Shown: positions 1-8,420, counted from the first letter of the stretch. The stretch: 27,570 nucleotides of DNA from JAISST01 sp050434145 (GCF_050434145.1 NZ_JBNPVX010000039.1:1-27570); one strand, 5' to 3'. Notes: a model not told the origin generated them from the letters alone. Made by a program: numbers and translations.

Positions 1-87
1 CAAAATACAGTTATTAGCAAACAATAAAAAAATAAGTAAACAAAATAAATTTCTCTTAACCAAAGATGTTTTTTATTTAACTTAGTG

Positions 88-96
88 TGGTATAAT
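88..96 (+). promoter_or_regulatory. extended -10 promoter for the gene at 292
   Basis: TGGTATAAT is an extended -10 box (TG, one base, then a consensus TATAAT at 91-96). No good -35 box is visible 17 bp upstream, which is common for extended -10 promoters. Transcription would start near 103, just before the leader element at 111, so that element would be the 5' untranslated region of the 77-residue gene. A related arrangement, TTAACCAAAGA followed about 20 bp later by GTGGTATAA, occurs again near 14126. Confidence 0.55.
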
Positions 97-110
97 ATGT
101 TAAAGTAATT

Positions 111-265
111 AGACAGTTGAAAAATACAGGCTCTCCTTTATTATTTTTACATCCCGCCTCTGCTCATCCTTAGCAACAGCTGAGCAAAGCTAGGCTAGAG
201 AAAGAATTGAGAAATGGATAAAAACTTGAATTTGCAAGACTAAAAATAATTTAGCAATAGCTTAA
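111..265 (+). repeat. dispersed leader element, copy 1
   Basis: First of five related noncoding copies in this window. It begins AGACAGTTGAAAAATAC, continues through CTTTATTATTTTTACA, AACAGCTGAGCAAAG, GAAAGAATTGAG and CTTGAATTTGCAAG, and ends TTTAGCAATAGCTTAA. It lacks the middle module (GATATTA..AAATCTTTTAG and the TTGGGA hairpin) found in copies 3 and 4. The terminal G of GCAATAG lies 32 nt before the ATG of the next gene. The ends are imperfect inverted repeats, about 9 of 12 pairs. Judged by eye alignment against the other copies. Confidence 0.75.
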
Positions 266-291
266 AAACAATATTTTGGAGGAAAAAATTA

Positions 292-525
292 ATGAAAATG
301 ATAAATAAATACCATGTACTAATTGAAGCAATAGAATTTGATGGAACAATGAATGATTTAAATTTCTTGGCAGAGTCATCTCACATTGATGATTCTGGAG
401 TACTACATTTTTTTGATGGACTAGCTATAAATACAGTAAGAAAAGGAGATTATTTATCAATAGGAAAATCAACAAACCACATACACATATATAGAGCAGG
501 TAGTTTGACTAAATATGATGTTTGA
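292..525 (+). CDS. small hypothetical protein, phage-like family
   Basis: The product has 77 residues. GGAGG at 278-282 stands 9 nt before this ATG and decides the start. The pattern IEAIEFDGT near the N-terminus, then VRKGDYLSIGKS and a C-terminal IHIYRAGSLTKYDV, resembles small beta-rich phage proteins of the type 'pveieAiqf.G ... GDyiv ... y'. That resemblance is from memory of the pattern, not from a search. It has no signal peptide or membrane segment. It stands alone, with its own promoter, a long leader and a strong terminator. Its function is unknown. Confidence 0.7.
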   Translation: MKMINKYHVLIEAIEFDGTMNDLNFLAESSHIDDSGVLHFFDGLAINTVRKGDYLSIGKSTNHIHIYRAGSLTKYDV

Positions 526-561
526 CTATAATCAGGATTATAGAGTTTAGTTTACCACAAC

Positions 562-595
562 AGTGAGAAAACTTATTAACTTTTCTCACTTTTTT
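562..595 (+). terminator. intrinsic terminator after the 77-residue gene
   Basis: The stem AGTGAGAAAA (562-571) pairs with TTTTCTCACT (581-590) around a 9-nt loop, and a T-run to 595 follows. The T-run is on the plus-strand side only, so it ends the upstream plus-strand gene. The recJ gene on the other strand stops 8 bp away. Confidence 0.85.
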
Positions 596-602
596 CATTA
601 TT

Positions 603-3260
603 TTAGAGACGTGATATAATATCTTTTGTCCCTTCCACTCTTACACCTGATTTTAATTCTCCTACTATTCTTGCTTTTTCTTTGCTAGATAAAAATGGTA
701 GAAAAAATAGACTATTTTTATCTTTAGAAAGTTTTTCTATTATATTCTCATAAGAAACAATATTAAGATTTGATGGTATTATATAAGAATCTCGTAATAT
801 TTCAACAGTATCAAATTCATCATTAAAATCATACTCTACAACATTTTCAGTATTAATAATAAGAAATTCAATTTTTTTCCCACTTTTTAACATTTCTCTT
901 ATATTCTCAATATTTTCTTTTGTAGGATTTACTACTACATAATAATCATAATCTAATTTTATACTAGTTTCGAGATTAATAAGTTTATCTCGTAAAAAAA
1001 TGTCTTTAACAGCATCAGAAAAATGTTCACTTACTAAAACTGCTCTTTTATTCACACTCTGATAAAAAAGCCCTATCGTTTTTACAATTGTACTAATTCC
1101 TCTTCCTTCTTCAATATAAACCACTGCATTTTTCCTATCTCTGAATATTGTTCTAAAAACATTTTTTTGTATTTCATTAAAAGAAAATTCTCCTATCAAA
1201 AAATTCTTTATTTCCTTAAACACAAGGCTTTCTTTCATAACAAAAGTTTCAAACATGTTGTATTTATCTATACTTATATGAATATTATAATTTTCACTAT
1301 TTCTTAATATTTCTTTACATACAATCGAAAATCTCTGATTGTAATCTTGAGATAATCTTGAAATTAATTGCGAAATTGGACCTACTAGAGTATCTATTAT
1401 CACCCTACCATTATAAATATTTACTTCATTTTTCTCAACTTTCAAAGTTAAGCTATTGGGATCTATCTCCTTTCTTGTATATATTACACAATTAATTGGA
1501 AAATTGATATTATAGCAACTTTCAATTTCATATATATTGTCTAAAATCTGTTTTTTAGACTTTTTCACATCTACAATATCCAGTTTCACATAGTATCTTT
1601 CTTTGAAGTTATCTACCTTTAGCCTAAAAGCTATGTCTATATATTTTTCTTTTTTTAATTTATCAAAAATATCACTTCCACCAAAAAAGCTACAATTTTT
1701 TATAGTACAATTATCCTTTACAATATCTAGCATCACATGTTCCTTAGTTTTCCCTATTATACGAAGGTTAGTGTAATTACAATTTTTCAAAGAAAAGATA
1801 GGAATAGGATTTTCTGAACCATAAGGTTCCAAAAGCGATAATGCATCATAGAAGTCATGGGTTATTTTGCTCATAGGCAATTGACATTCTAATTTTACAT
1901 TTTTTATCATTTGAGAGCTGCTCAAAAAATTATTCACATATTGTGTAAAATCTTTTTTAAAATCTTCTATTTTATCTAATGAGATTGTAAATCCTGCTGC
2001 TGCTGAATGGCCACCAAATTTCAAAAGATAATCAGAAAATTTTACCAATGCATCTGTAATATTAAAATTCTCAATGCTTCTGCATGATGCCACAGCAATA
2101 TTCTCACTTTCTTTTATTTCGTAAATAATAGCAGGTTTGTAATATTTTTCTGATACCTTAGAAGCTACTATCCCTATCACACCATGGTGGAAATCTTTTC
2201 TTCCCAATATCAATATTTTATTCTCATTAAGTTTTTTATCTTCTATCATTCTTATTGATTTTTCATATATTGTCTTCTGTATTTCTTTTCTATCATAATT
2301 ATTATCCAATAACTCTATTAATATGGCATTTAGATTGACTCCTTCTGGTCCTATTAAGAATTCTACTACTTTTTTTGCATCTTCTAGTCTTCCTGCAGCA
2401 TTAAATATGGGGGCAATCCCAAAACCTATATCACTTCCTTGGAATTTTCTGTTCATATAATCTGGAAATAACTTCGCTACCAACCTGCGAAGCCCTTCAA
2501 ATTTGCTGTTTTTTAGTATTTTTAATCCAAGTTTTGTAAATATTCTGTTTTCTTGTACCAGAGGAACAATATCTGCAACTGTACCCACAGCGACTATATC
2601 AAGGTAATCATAAATTTCTTCTTTTTTACCTATTTTTTCATATAGAGCCAACATTAGCATAAAAGCAGTCCCAACACCAGCTAAATACTTAAATTTATAT
2701 GTATTTTCTTCCCTTTTTGGATTAATTACTGCATAAGCTTTTGGAATTTCATTATTTATTTCATGATGATCAGTGATAATCATTTCTAACCCCAAAGAAT
2801 TACAATAGTCCACTTCTTCTATTGAAGAAACTCCACAATCTACAGTAATAATCAGATCTCCATCTGCATCTTTTATGCTCTTTATTGCATCTTTATTTAA
2901 TCCATATCCTTCATCTCTTAGAGGTATATAATAATTTACCTTGGCTCCTATCCGTTTCAATGTTACATATAAAAGTGATGTAGAGGTGATTCCATCTACA
3001 TCATAGTCTCCATATATCCAAATTTCTTCTTTTTTCTCTATAGCAGATAGAATTCTATTTACAGATTTTTCTACATCTATCATCATAAATGGATCTGCAA
3101 TATCCTCTTTCCTCACATGTAGAAACTTCCCTATCTCTTCATCAGTAGAAATATTACGATTTCTCAATATTTTTTCTAAAAAAATATCACGTTTCTTATT
3201 TTTTTTAGTACTAAATCTCACCATTTCTTCTGACTTATATATCCAATTTGTATTTCTCAC
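603..3260 (-). CDS. recJ: single-stranded-DNA-specific exonuclease RecJ with long C-terminal extension
   Basis: RecJ is a 5'-3' single-strand DNA exonuclease of the DHH/DHHA1 superfamily acting in recombination and mismatch or base-excision repair. Visible motifs are GDYDVDG (84-90), DCG (141-143), DHH (164-166), VGTVADIVPL, NAAGRLEDA, FHHGVIGIVASKV and the glycine motif FGGHSAAAGFT. With a GTG start at 3260 the product has 885 residues (MRNTNWIYK). A TTG one codon upstream is possible, but AGGGAG is better spaced for GTG. Typical RecJ proteins have about 560-600 residues; here roughly 300 extra residues follow the OB-fold region. That extension contains FNEIQKNVFRTIF and VVYIEEGRGISTIV, like a superfamily-2 helicase N-lobe that has lost the Walker lysine. 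A promoter lies just upstream and no operon partner is visible. Confidence 0.93.
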   Translation of the reverse strand: MRNTNWIYKSEEMVRFSTKKNKKRDIFLEKILRNRNISTDEEIGKFLHVRKEDIADPFMMIDVEKSVNRILSAIEKKEEIWIYGDYDVDGITSTSLLYVTLKRIGAKVNYYIPLRDEGYGLNKDAIKSIKDADGDLIITVDCGVSSIEEVDYCNSLGLEMIITDHHEINNEIPKAYAVINPKREENTYKFKYLAGVGTAFMLMLALYEKIGKKEEIYDYLDIVAVGTVADIVPLVQENRIFTKLGLKILKNSKFEGLRRLVAKLFPDYMNRKFQGSDIGFGIAPIFNAAGRLEDAKKVVEFLIGPEGVNLNAILIELLDNNYDRKEIQKTIYEKSIRMIEDKKLNENKILILGRKDFHHGVIGIVASKVSEKYYKPAIIYEIKESENIAVASCRSIENFNITDALVKFSDYLLKFGGHSAAAGFTISLDKIEDFKKDFTQYVNNFLSSSQMIKNVKLECQLPMSKITHDFYDALSLLEPYGSENPIPIFSLKNCNYTNLRIIGKTKEHVMLDIVKDNCTIKNCSFFGGSDIFDKLKKEKYIDIAFRLKVDNFKERYYVKLDIVDVKKSKKQILDNIYEIESCYNINFPINCVIYTRKEIDPNSLTLKVEKNEVNIYNGRVIIDTLVGPISQLISRLSQDYNQRFSIVCKEILRNSENYNIHISIDKYNMFETFVMKESLVFKEIKNFLIGEFSFNEIQKNVFRTIFRDRKNAVVYIEEGRGISTIVKTIGLFYQSVNKRAVLVSEHFSDAVKDIFLRDKLINLETSIKLDYDYYVVVNPTKENIENIREMLKSGKKIEFLIINTENVVEYDFNDEFDTVEILRDSYIIPSNLNIVSYENIIEKLSKDKNSLFFLPFLSSKEKARIVGELKSGVRVEGTKDIISRL

Positions 3261-3325
3261 CAATACTCCCTCTTATAAAATAATTTTAAATAATTTCTTA
3301 AATATAATAAATTTTTATATGCAAC

Positions 3326-3354
3326 ATTATATCATCCTTTTTTTTCATTGTCAT
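3326..3354 (-). promoter_or_regulatory. recJ promoter
   Basis: On the minus strand ATGACA (3354-3349, five of six matches to TTGACA) is followed by exactly 17 nt and TATAAT (3331-3326), preceded by TGA as an extended -10. The start of transcription would be near 3319, about 58 nt before the recJ GTG. Confidence 0.75.
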
Positions 3355-3380
3355 TTATTTTTATTAATTAAATAATTGTC

Positions 3381-3565
3381 CCAAAAGTAAAACCTCGCCT
3401 AGTATAAGGGCGAGGTTTCTATCCGTTTCACTCATTTGACCAATTTGTTCAGGATATTTTTATTACATTTTTCATTGGCATTCACTTATATAAAATAAGT
3501 AAATCGTTTATTCGTCGTTAGTTAGTACATAGTACCTGTATTCATACCATGTTTTATCATTCTGT
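3381..3565 (-). ncRNA. candidate small RNA of about 185 nt
   Basis: This stretch lies between recJ and the TPR gene and contains no convincing ORF (longest from a Met about 12 codons). It has a perfect sigma-70 promoter on its 5' side and a strong GC-rich terminator on its 3' side. The predicted transcript has local hairpins: GTAC-TAT-GTAC near the 5' end, and ATTTACTTAT pairing with ATAAGTGAAT. A wider pairing of ATCC with GGAT encloses the segment before the terminator. Size and organisation are those of a free-standing small RNA. Nothing matches an RNA family I recognise (not tmRNA, RNase P or a T-box), and 6S RNA cannot be excluded by eye. Confidence 0.65.
3390..3418 (-). terminator. terminator of the candidate small RNA
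   Basis: AAACCTCGCC pairs perfectly with GGCGAGGTTT over 10 bp, the most GC-rich stem in the intergenic region. On the minus strand it is followed by TTTTACTTTT. The plus-strand side lacks a clean T-run. It is about 335 nt beyond the TPR gene stop, so it more likely ends the small RNA. Confidence 0.7.
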
Positions 3566-3571
3566 AAATAA

Positions 3572-3600
3572 ATTATACTCTTTCTTGTTAGCAATGTCAA
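3572..3600 (-). promoter_or_regulatory. consensus promoter of the candidate small RNA
   Basis: On the minus strand TTGACA (3600-3595), 17 nt, then TATAAT (3577-3572): a perfect match to both boxes and to the optimal spacing. Predicted transcription start is near 3565. Only one other promoter in the window, that of the tracrRNA, is this perfect. Confidence 0.85.
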
Positions 3601-3723
3601 TAGATGGTTGCTAATTTTCTTGCAATTTTAAAGCTAATAAAAAATATTCTACCTGGTTTTTAGCCATAACATATTTTATTATATAAACTTGATTTATTAG
3701 ACGTAAAATTTACAATTTTTTCT

Positions 3724-3750
3724 AAAAAAATAATATTATTTTATATTATT
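3724..3750 (-). terminator. AT-only terminator after the TPR gene
   Basis: Just after the stop codon, AATAATAT and ATATTATT form an 8-bp AT-only stem with a 6-nt loop, followed on the minus strand by a T-run. The stem is weak, so some read-through toward the small RNA is likely. Confidence 0.45.
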
Positions 3751-3752
3751 AT

Positions 3753-5588
3753 TTAAATCTCACTAAAATAAAGTTTATTATACATCATGTAAGTTATTAA
3801 AAGCTCCTGTAATTCATGTTTTTCTCTAGGATCAATGATAGAATCTATATCCAAATTATTATCTGAATCGAACCTAAGCCTTTTTAAATACTCTTCATCA
3901 TTTACATATGCAATCAGACTTTTCATAAGGTTTCCATTATTCCTTGTCAAAATTCCCTTCAATTTTTGGCAACCAAGATCAATATTACTTTCTGGGTTTG
4001 CTAATATTTCCATACTTCCCTTATCTAATCTAACTTCCATCAGTCCTATTCCATTTTCACTGATATTTTCACTATTAAACTTACTGACTACATTTATAAT
4101 TGTATATATCAAAATAGGTGGAATATCATACTTTTTAGCATATTTCTCCACTATTTCTTTATAATATTTGGGATAAATATATTTTATTGTATCAGAATTC
4201 TTGAAAAACTGATTTTTATAATATGTAGAATTTTTATAGGCCAAATTATAAAAGCCACCTTCTTCCAATATCGTTGTTATCGAATATCCATTTTCTACCA
4301 TTCTATCGTTGGCAAAGCTACTATTTTCTATCTCTATTTTTACCAAATCCTCATTATTAAACATAGTTACTTTTTTTATTTTATCTATTTCTATTTTTTT
4401 GCTGTCACTAAGACTTTTACCAAGAGTAGGTTGCAAATCTTTAATATAATTATCAATTACTATTCCCATTTTTAAGATAGTATTTTTACTATCTTTCTCT
4501 CTTTTCTTATCTTTCAGATAATAATAAAATAACAATGAATCATACATACTAGGGTATTTATCTATATATTTTTGAGCATTTAATTTAAAATTTTTTCTAT
4601 CTTGTAGTTCCAAATAACTGTAAGTCATCATTCTCATTGCCAAAAAATTTTCTTTCTGAAGATTAGAACATATTCTTATTACTTCACCATATTTTTTTAT
4701 AGAATACAAAATTCCAGCTATTTGTATCTTAGATCTTTCATGAAAACTTCCACTTTTTACATTGTTATATGCAGTTATTGCATCATTTAATCTACCACTA
4801 TATTGGTAAGCCATGCCTAGGTAAAAATTTATATGATCTCCTTTCTCTCTCTCGCTTCCATATTTTATAATATCATCATACATCCTACCTCGTAACATTC
4901 CACGCAACATACTAGTTTCTACAGATATAAATTCTCTTGTGCTTAATTTTTTATTTTTCAAAATCAAACCATAGTATTTCACTGCCTTTTTAAATTCTTT
5001 TCCACTCACAAAATAATTTCCCACAGAAATTAAAATTTTTGTTTCAAATTTACTTATAAATTCAAATTCATCTTTAAATTTCAACCTATAATACTGATCA
5101 TAAATATCATTTTTCCCCTTAATAAGTTCTAATGCTTTTTTTTCATAACTACTTGTAATATCAGTAGCAACATTATACTCAAGTCTTTTTAAGTAAGTCA
5201 CAGCTTTTTCTTTGTTTCCCATTTTGAGAAAAATTTCTCCCAGCAAAAAATCACGCATCATATAAAATCTACTTCGTTCATCAAAAGATGTTCTTTTAAA
5301 AAGAGGTGATTTCAATGAGAAAACAGCTTTCTCTAAATAAAAACTTGCTTTTTCCAAATTTCCAATTCTATAATAAGTGGCCCCAATATAGTAGTAAGCA
5401 TAATTATTTTTTAGTATTCTAGAATCTTTATAAGTATGCATAAATTGTTCAAAATGACTTTTAGCAACATCATATTTCCCCATCTCATATGCATTTTTAC
5501 CTTTTATAAACAAGTCATAATCATCATAAGTATATGAGTATACTCTGATTGAAAAAATTATTATTAAATATAAAATTATCTTTCTCAT
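3753..5588 (-). CDS. exported TPR protein with degenerate lytic-transglycosylase-like domain
   Basis: The product has 611 residues. A signal peptide (MRKIILYLIIIFSIRVYS) directs export to the periplasm. Residues about 25-400 are helical tetratricopeptide-like repeats, for example KGKNAYEMGKYDVAKSHFEQF and YYIGATYYRIGNLEKASFYL. The last 150 residues follow the soluble lytic transglycosylase (Slt) fold: YPKYYKEIVEKYAKKYDIPP, GIGLMEVRL, ESNIDLGCQKL and SLIAYVNDEEYLKRL match the family's order of motifs. At the site where Slt enzymes have the catalytic glutamate (Q-E-S), this protein reads V500-V501-S502, so cleavage of peptidoglycan by the usual mechanism is unlikely. It may be a peptidoglycan-binding or scaffold protein. 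AAAGGA lies 7 nt before the ATG. Confidence 0.75.
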   Translation of the reverse strand: MRKIILYLIIIFSIRVYSYTYDDYDLFIKGKNAYEMGKYDVAKSHFEQFMHTYKDSRILKNNYAYYYIGATYYRIGNLEKASFYLEKAVFSLKSPLFKRTSFDERSRFYMMRDFLLGEIFLKMGNKEKAVTYLKRLEYNVATDITSSYEKKALELIKGKNDIYDQYYRLKFKDEFEFISKFETKILISVGNYFVSGKEFKKAVKYYGLILKNKKLSTREFISVETSMLRGMLRGRMYDDIIKYGSEREKGDHINFYLGMAYQYSGRLNDAITAYNNVKSGSFHERSKIQIAGILYSIKKYGEVIRICSNLQKENFLAMRMMTYSYLELQDRKNFKLNAQKYIDKYPSMYDSLLFYYYLKDKKREKDSKNTILKMGIVIDNYIKDLQPTLGKSLSDSKKIEIDKIKKVTMFNNEDLVKIEIENSSFANDRMVENGYSITTILEEGGFYNLAYKNSTYYKNQFFKNSDTIKYIYPKYYKEIVEKYAKKYDIPPILIYTIINVVSKFNSENISENGIGLMEVRLDKGSMEILANPESNIDLGCQKLKGILTRNNGNLMKSLIAYVNDEEYLKRLRFDSDNNLDIDSIIDPREKHELQELLITYMMYNKLYFSEI

Positions 5589-5624
5589 AATTAAATCCTT
5601 TTATCTTTATTTTTTTATATTACT

Positions 5625-5630
5625 ATTATA
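5625..5630 (-). promoter_or_regulatory. -10 box of the TPR gene
   Basis: A consensus TATAAT reads on the minus strand 37 nt before the ATG. No convincing -35 box is 17 bp away. Confidence 0.45.
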
Positions 5631-5692
5631 CATATTTTAAAAAAATATAAAAGTTTTTTTATAATTATTTTAAATCTAATAACAAAATTTTA

Positions 5693-5701
5693 TGATATAA
5701 T
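5693..5701 (+). promoter_or_regulatory. extended -10 promoter of the efflux operon
   Basis: TGATATAAT is an extended -10 box with no clear -35. Transcription would start near 5708, giving an untranslated region of about 85 nt. Within that region AGTGTAT (5715-5721) and ATACACT (5754-5760) are perfect inverted arms 32 bp apart, a possible operator or hairpin. The region is divergent with the TPR gene. Confidence 0.5.
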
Positions 5702-5793
5702 CACTTGTATAGAAAGTGTATCAGACATTTTCATGACATATTTCTATGTAATAATACACTATAAATTTTTATATATAATTTTTGAGGTGAAAA

Positions 5794-7038
5794 ATGAAAA
5801 AAATTCTTTTTTTGGCTTTGATTCTAACTACAATGTCTTATGCCAAAACTGTAACTCTTGATTCTTTGCTTAATCAACTCTCTACCACTTCTTATCAAAA
5901 TGAACTTTATCGAATAAAAAAAGAAAACAATAAAGTCAAAGAAAAATACTACAAATTAGATACTTGGAATGGAGTACAGACATCTGTTACAAGTGGCTAT
6001 AGTGATAAAGAAGACTCCTGGCAAACTACCGCCAAAGCTTCTGTAGGGCCATTTTATATAGAAGGAACAAAGGATTATGATGACAGTGACTATGCTACTA
6101 TTGGGGCTGAAAAAAGTGTAAAAGACCTTATTTACTCCAAAAGTAAAAGCCAGCTCAAAAAATTGGATATGAATAAAGAGGTAGATAGAATATCGTATAT
6201 TCAAGATCTGGAGACTCAAAAATTAAACCTTATTTCTTTGTATAAAGAATACAAGTCAACAGAATTAGAATTAAAAATTAAGCAAAGTGGCATCAATAGA
6301 TTAAACACTGAAGTAAAAAAACTACAAGCTGCTTTTAAGCTCGGTAGTATTCCAGAAATTGAACTAAAGACTGCAAGAACCAGTCTTAATAATTTGAACT
6401 TGGAAAGCAAAGTATTAAATGATAATCTTTCCAAAATAAAAGAAAGATTTTTATATGACTTTAATATCAATCTAAAAAAGAGTTCCCTAGCTGATATAAC
6501 ACCCAAAAAAGCAAATTTAGATGAATTAATCAAAAGATATGGTCAAAAAGAACTTAATAAACAACAACTTGAAAAAAATATCACTGAAGAAAGTGTAAAA
6601 TACTTAAAATATGATGATAAAATGCCTGAAATAAAAGTTGGTTTGGAAAGAAGCACTAAAAATGATGAAAACAGAGTTGTTCTATCTTTTTCAAAGAAAT
6701 TCTTTGGTACTAACTTAGAATTAGAAGAAGAAAAAGCATCTCTTGATCAAAAAGAAATACAATTAAAACAGGCTAAAAATGAAAATGAAGGACAAAAATT
6801 AAAAATTTATAATACCTACTATAACTATCAAAAAAACTATGAAGTAAATAAAAATAAAGCTAACCTTGAAAAACAAAAATATGATATTAAGTTATTGGAG
6901 TATTCTTCTGGCAACATCTCTTATCTTGATGTTATGGAATCTTTTGATAATTATCTTGATTACCATGTTACTTCTGAAAAGGCTAAAAATGACCTTTATG
7001 GGTATGTTTATGAACTAATTATAAGAGGTGAATTATGA
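5794..7038 (+). CDS. TolC-family outer membrane efflux protein
   Basis: The product has 414 residues, with signal peptide MKKILFLALILTTMSYA followed by KTVTLDSLLNQL, the usual mature N-terminus of outer membrane efflux proteins. Two long helical hairpins (about 100-215 and 310-400) are rich in Lys, Glu and Leu heptads; YKEYKSTELELKIKQSGINR and LKQAKNENEGQKL are typical of the periplasmic coiled-coil barrel. SGNISYLDVMESFDNYL matches the second-repeat motif 'G..syldvl.a...l'. No lipoprotein cysteine is present. It should trimerise as the outer membrane channel for the pump encoded next. GAGGTG lies 6 nt before the ATG. Its stop overlaps the next ATG (ATGA), showing translational coupling. Confidence 0.88.
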   Translation: MKKILFLALILTTMSYAKTVTLDSLLNQLSTTSYQNELYRIKKENNKVKEKYYKLDTWNGVQTSVTSGYSDKEDSWQTTAKASVGPFYIEGTKDYDDSDYATIGAEKSVKDLIYSKSKSQLKKLDMNKEVDRISYIQDLETQKLNLISLYKEYKSTELELKIKQSGINRLNTEVKKLQAAFKLGSIPEIELKTARTSLNNLNLESKVLNDNLSKIKERFLYDFNINLKKSSLADITPKKANLDELIKRYGQKELNKQQLEKNITEESVKYLKYDDKMPEIKVGLERSTKNDENRVVLSFSKKFFGTNLELEEEKASLDQKEIQLKQAKNENEGQKLKIYNTYYNYQKNYEVNKNKANLEKQKYDIKLLEYSSGNISYLDVMESFDNYLDYHVTSEKAKNDLYGYVYELIIRGEL

Positions 7039-8213
7039 ATAAAAAGATAATTACATCAATAATTTCTGTCTTAATTACATTAATTGGGATATTTGCATAT
7101 ATAAAAATTAAACCAACAGAAAATTTAAAAGGAGATAGTTCATTAAAATACGCAGTTATGAAAATTGCCTCTACTACATCCAAAGCATACTTATCAGTTG
7201 ATGGAAAAGTAGAAGCTAATGATACTAAAAAAGTTTATGTTGATAAAAAATTAAAAGTAAAAGAAATATTTGTAAAAGAAGGAGATTATATTGAAAAAGA
7301 CACCATCCTTATGACATTTGATGAAAATTCAAGAAATACTCTTATACGTAACATTGAAAAAGAAAAACTAAATCTTTCTAAATTACAAAGAAATCTCAAT
7401 GTAGAAAGACAACTACAACGAATTGGTGGAAGTTCTAGAAATTCTGTTTTGGAACTAGAAGAATCTGTCAGAGCATCACAAATTGCAATAGAAGAATATA
7501 ATGAAGATTTAGAAAAAACTGTAGAGTTCATCAAAAGTCCTGTTAGTGGAACTATTACAAGCCTTACTGCTGAAGAGAATTATAGTGTAAATACAGAACA
7601 ACCTCTTATGGAAATTACAGATCTCACTGAAGTAAAGATTGTTTTAGAAATACCAGAATACGACATTATAAATGTGAAACTAGGACAAAAGATTGATATC
7701 CTTCCCGAAGTTTACGAAAAAAAGAAAACTTTTCATGGAAAAGTTATTGATATATCTAAGATATCCAAAACATCTTCATCTTCATCAGAAAATATTGTTG
7801 AAATAGAAGTAAAACCTGATACTAGTATTGGCAATCTTCTGCCAGGTTTTAAAGTATCAGCCACAGTGTATCTAGATGCTGGTGATGAAGGGATTAATAT
7901 TCCTAAAACAGCATTACTAGAAGATGAGACTTCAAAATCATTCTATGTGTTTGTCGTTAATCCTGATAGCAATAATACTTCTGGTACTATAGAGAGAAGA
8001 GATGTTTCTATCAAAAATATTCCACAAGGAGATGAAATTTCTATTGAATCTGGAATAAAAATAGGTGATATAATTCTCAAAACTCCAAGTATTACACAAA
8101 AAAATGGTGATAAAATAAACATTACATATGAAAATGGAAAAAAACAAACTACTAGACAATCACGTTCTAATAGCAGTGGTAATGGCGGACATGGTGGTGG
8201 ACCACCTATGTAA
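7035..8213 (+). CDS. MacA-like periplasmic adaptor (HlyD family)
   Basis: The product has 392 residues. An N-terminal membrane anchor (about 5-25) is followed by a barrel-sandwich half motif (VDKKLKVKEIFVKEGDYIEKDTILMTFD), a short coiled coil (about 105-155), the second half motif (FIKSPVSGTITSLTAEENYSV) and a beta-barrel domain (LVEIPEYD-like, reading LEIPEYDIINVKLGQKI). LLPGFKVSATVYLD is the usual C-terminal barrel motif. The tail is Gly/His/Pro rich. This protein joins the MacB permease in the inner membrane to the TolC-like channel. The gene overlaps the TolC-like gene by 4 bp. A 234-bp gap with a leader element separates it from the ATPase gene. Confidence 0.88.
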   Translation: MNKKIITSIISVLITLIGIFAYIKIKPTENLKGDSSLKYAVMKIASTTSKAYLSVDGKVEANDTKKVYVDKKLKVKEIFVKEGDYIEKDTILMTFDENSRNTLIRNIEKEKLNLSKLQRNLNVERQLQRIGGSSRNSVLELEESVRASQIAIEEYNEDLEKTVEFIKSPVSGTITSLTAEENYSVNTEQPLMEITDLTEVKIVLEIPEYDIINVKLGQKIDILPEVYEKKKTFHGKVIDISKISKTSSSSSENIVEIEVKPDTSIGNLLPGFKVSATVYLDAGDEGINIPKTALLEDETSKSFYVFVVNPDSNNTSGTIERRDVSIKNIPQGDEISIESGIKIGDIILKTPSITQKNGDKINITYENGKKQTTRQSRSNSSGNGGHGGGPPM

Positions 8214-8221
8214 TCAAATAA

Positions 8222-8255
8222 AACAATAGAGTTATAACTAATTTTTTCTATTGTT
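8222..8255 (+). other. inverted repeat after the adaptor gene
   Basis: AACAATAGA and TCTATTGTT form a 9-bp stem with a 16-nt loop directly after the stop codon. There is no T-run after it, so it could be a weak attenuator or mRNA-stabilising hairpin, not a clear terminator. Confidence 0.35.
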
Positions 8256-8258
8256 CTT

Positions 8259-8420
8259 AGACAGTTTCAAAATACAAAGTTTTCTTTAATTATTTTCACC
8301 AAAAATTGTTATATAAATTAATCTTTTTGGACTTTGGGATTGCCCCAAGTTGAAAAAAAGAATTAAAAAAATAATAAAAGTTTGAATTTTACAAGTAAAA
8401 AATAGTTTTGTAACAGGTTA
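8259..8420 (+). repeat. dispersed leader element, copy 2 (inside the efflux operon)
   Basis: It begins AGACAGTTTCAAAATAC and ends ATAGTTTTGTAACAGGTTA; 9 of 11 end bases can pair. Shared modules are TTAATTATTTTCAC, ATCTTTT, ACTTTGGGATTGCCCCAAGT (a clear hairpin), AAAGAATTAA and AAAGTTTGAATTT. It lacks the CAGCTGAGCAAAG module. The G of AACAG lies 32 nt before the MacB ATPase ATG. TATTGTTCTTA before it and TATTGGTCTTT after it match at 9 of 11 positions, a possible decayed target duplication. It interrupts an operon whose other genes overlap. Confidence 0.75.

Noticed and set aside
111..265. T-box or other known riboswitch in the leader elements
   Set aside because: No T-box sequence, GTGG-containing antiterminator or other riboswitch core I know is present, and no terminator lies between the element and the start codon.
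3421..3480. Short coding-like reading on the minus strand (YPEQIGQMSETDRNLALILG)
   Set aside because: It has no start codon, runs through the terminator hairpin and is preceded by stops; better explained as small RNA sequence.
8222..8255. Hairpin as terminator of the first half of the efflux operon
   Set aside because: No T-run follows the stem, so it is listed only as an inverted repeat.
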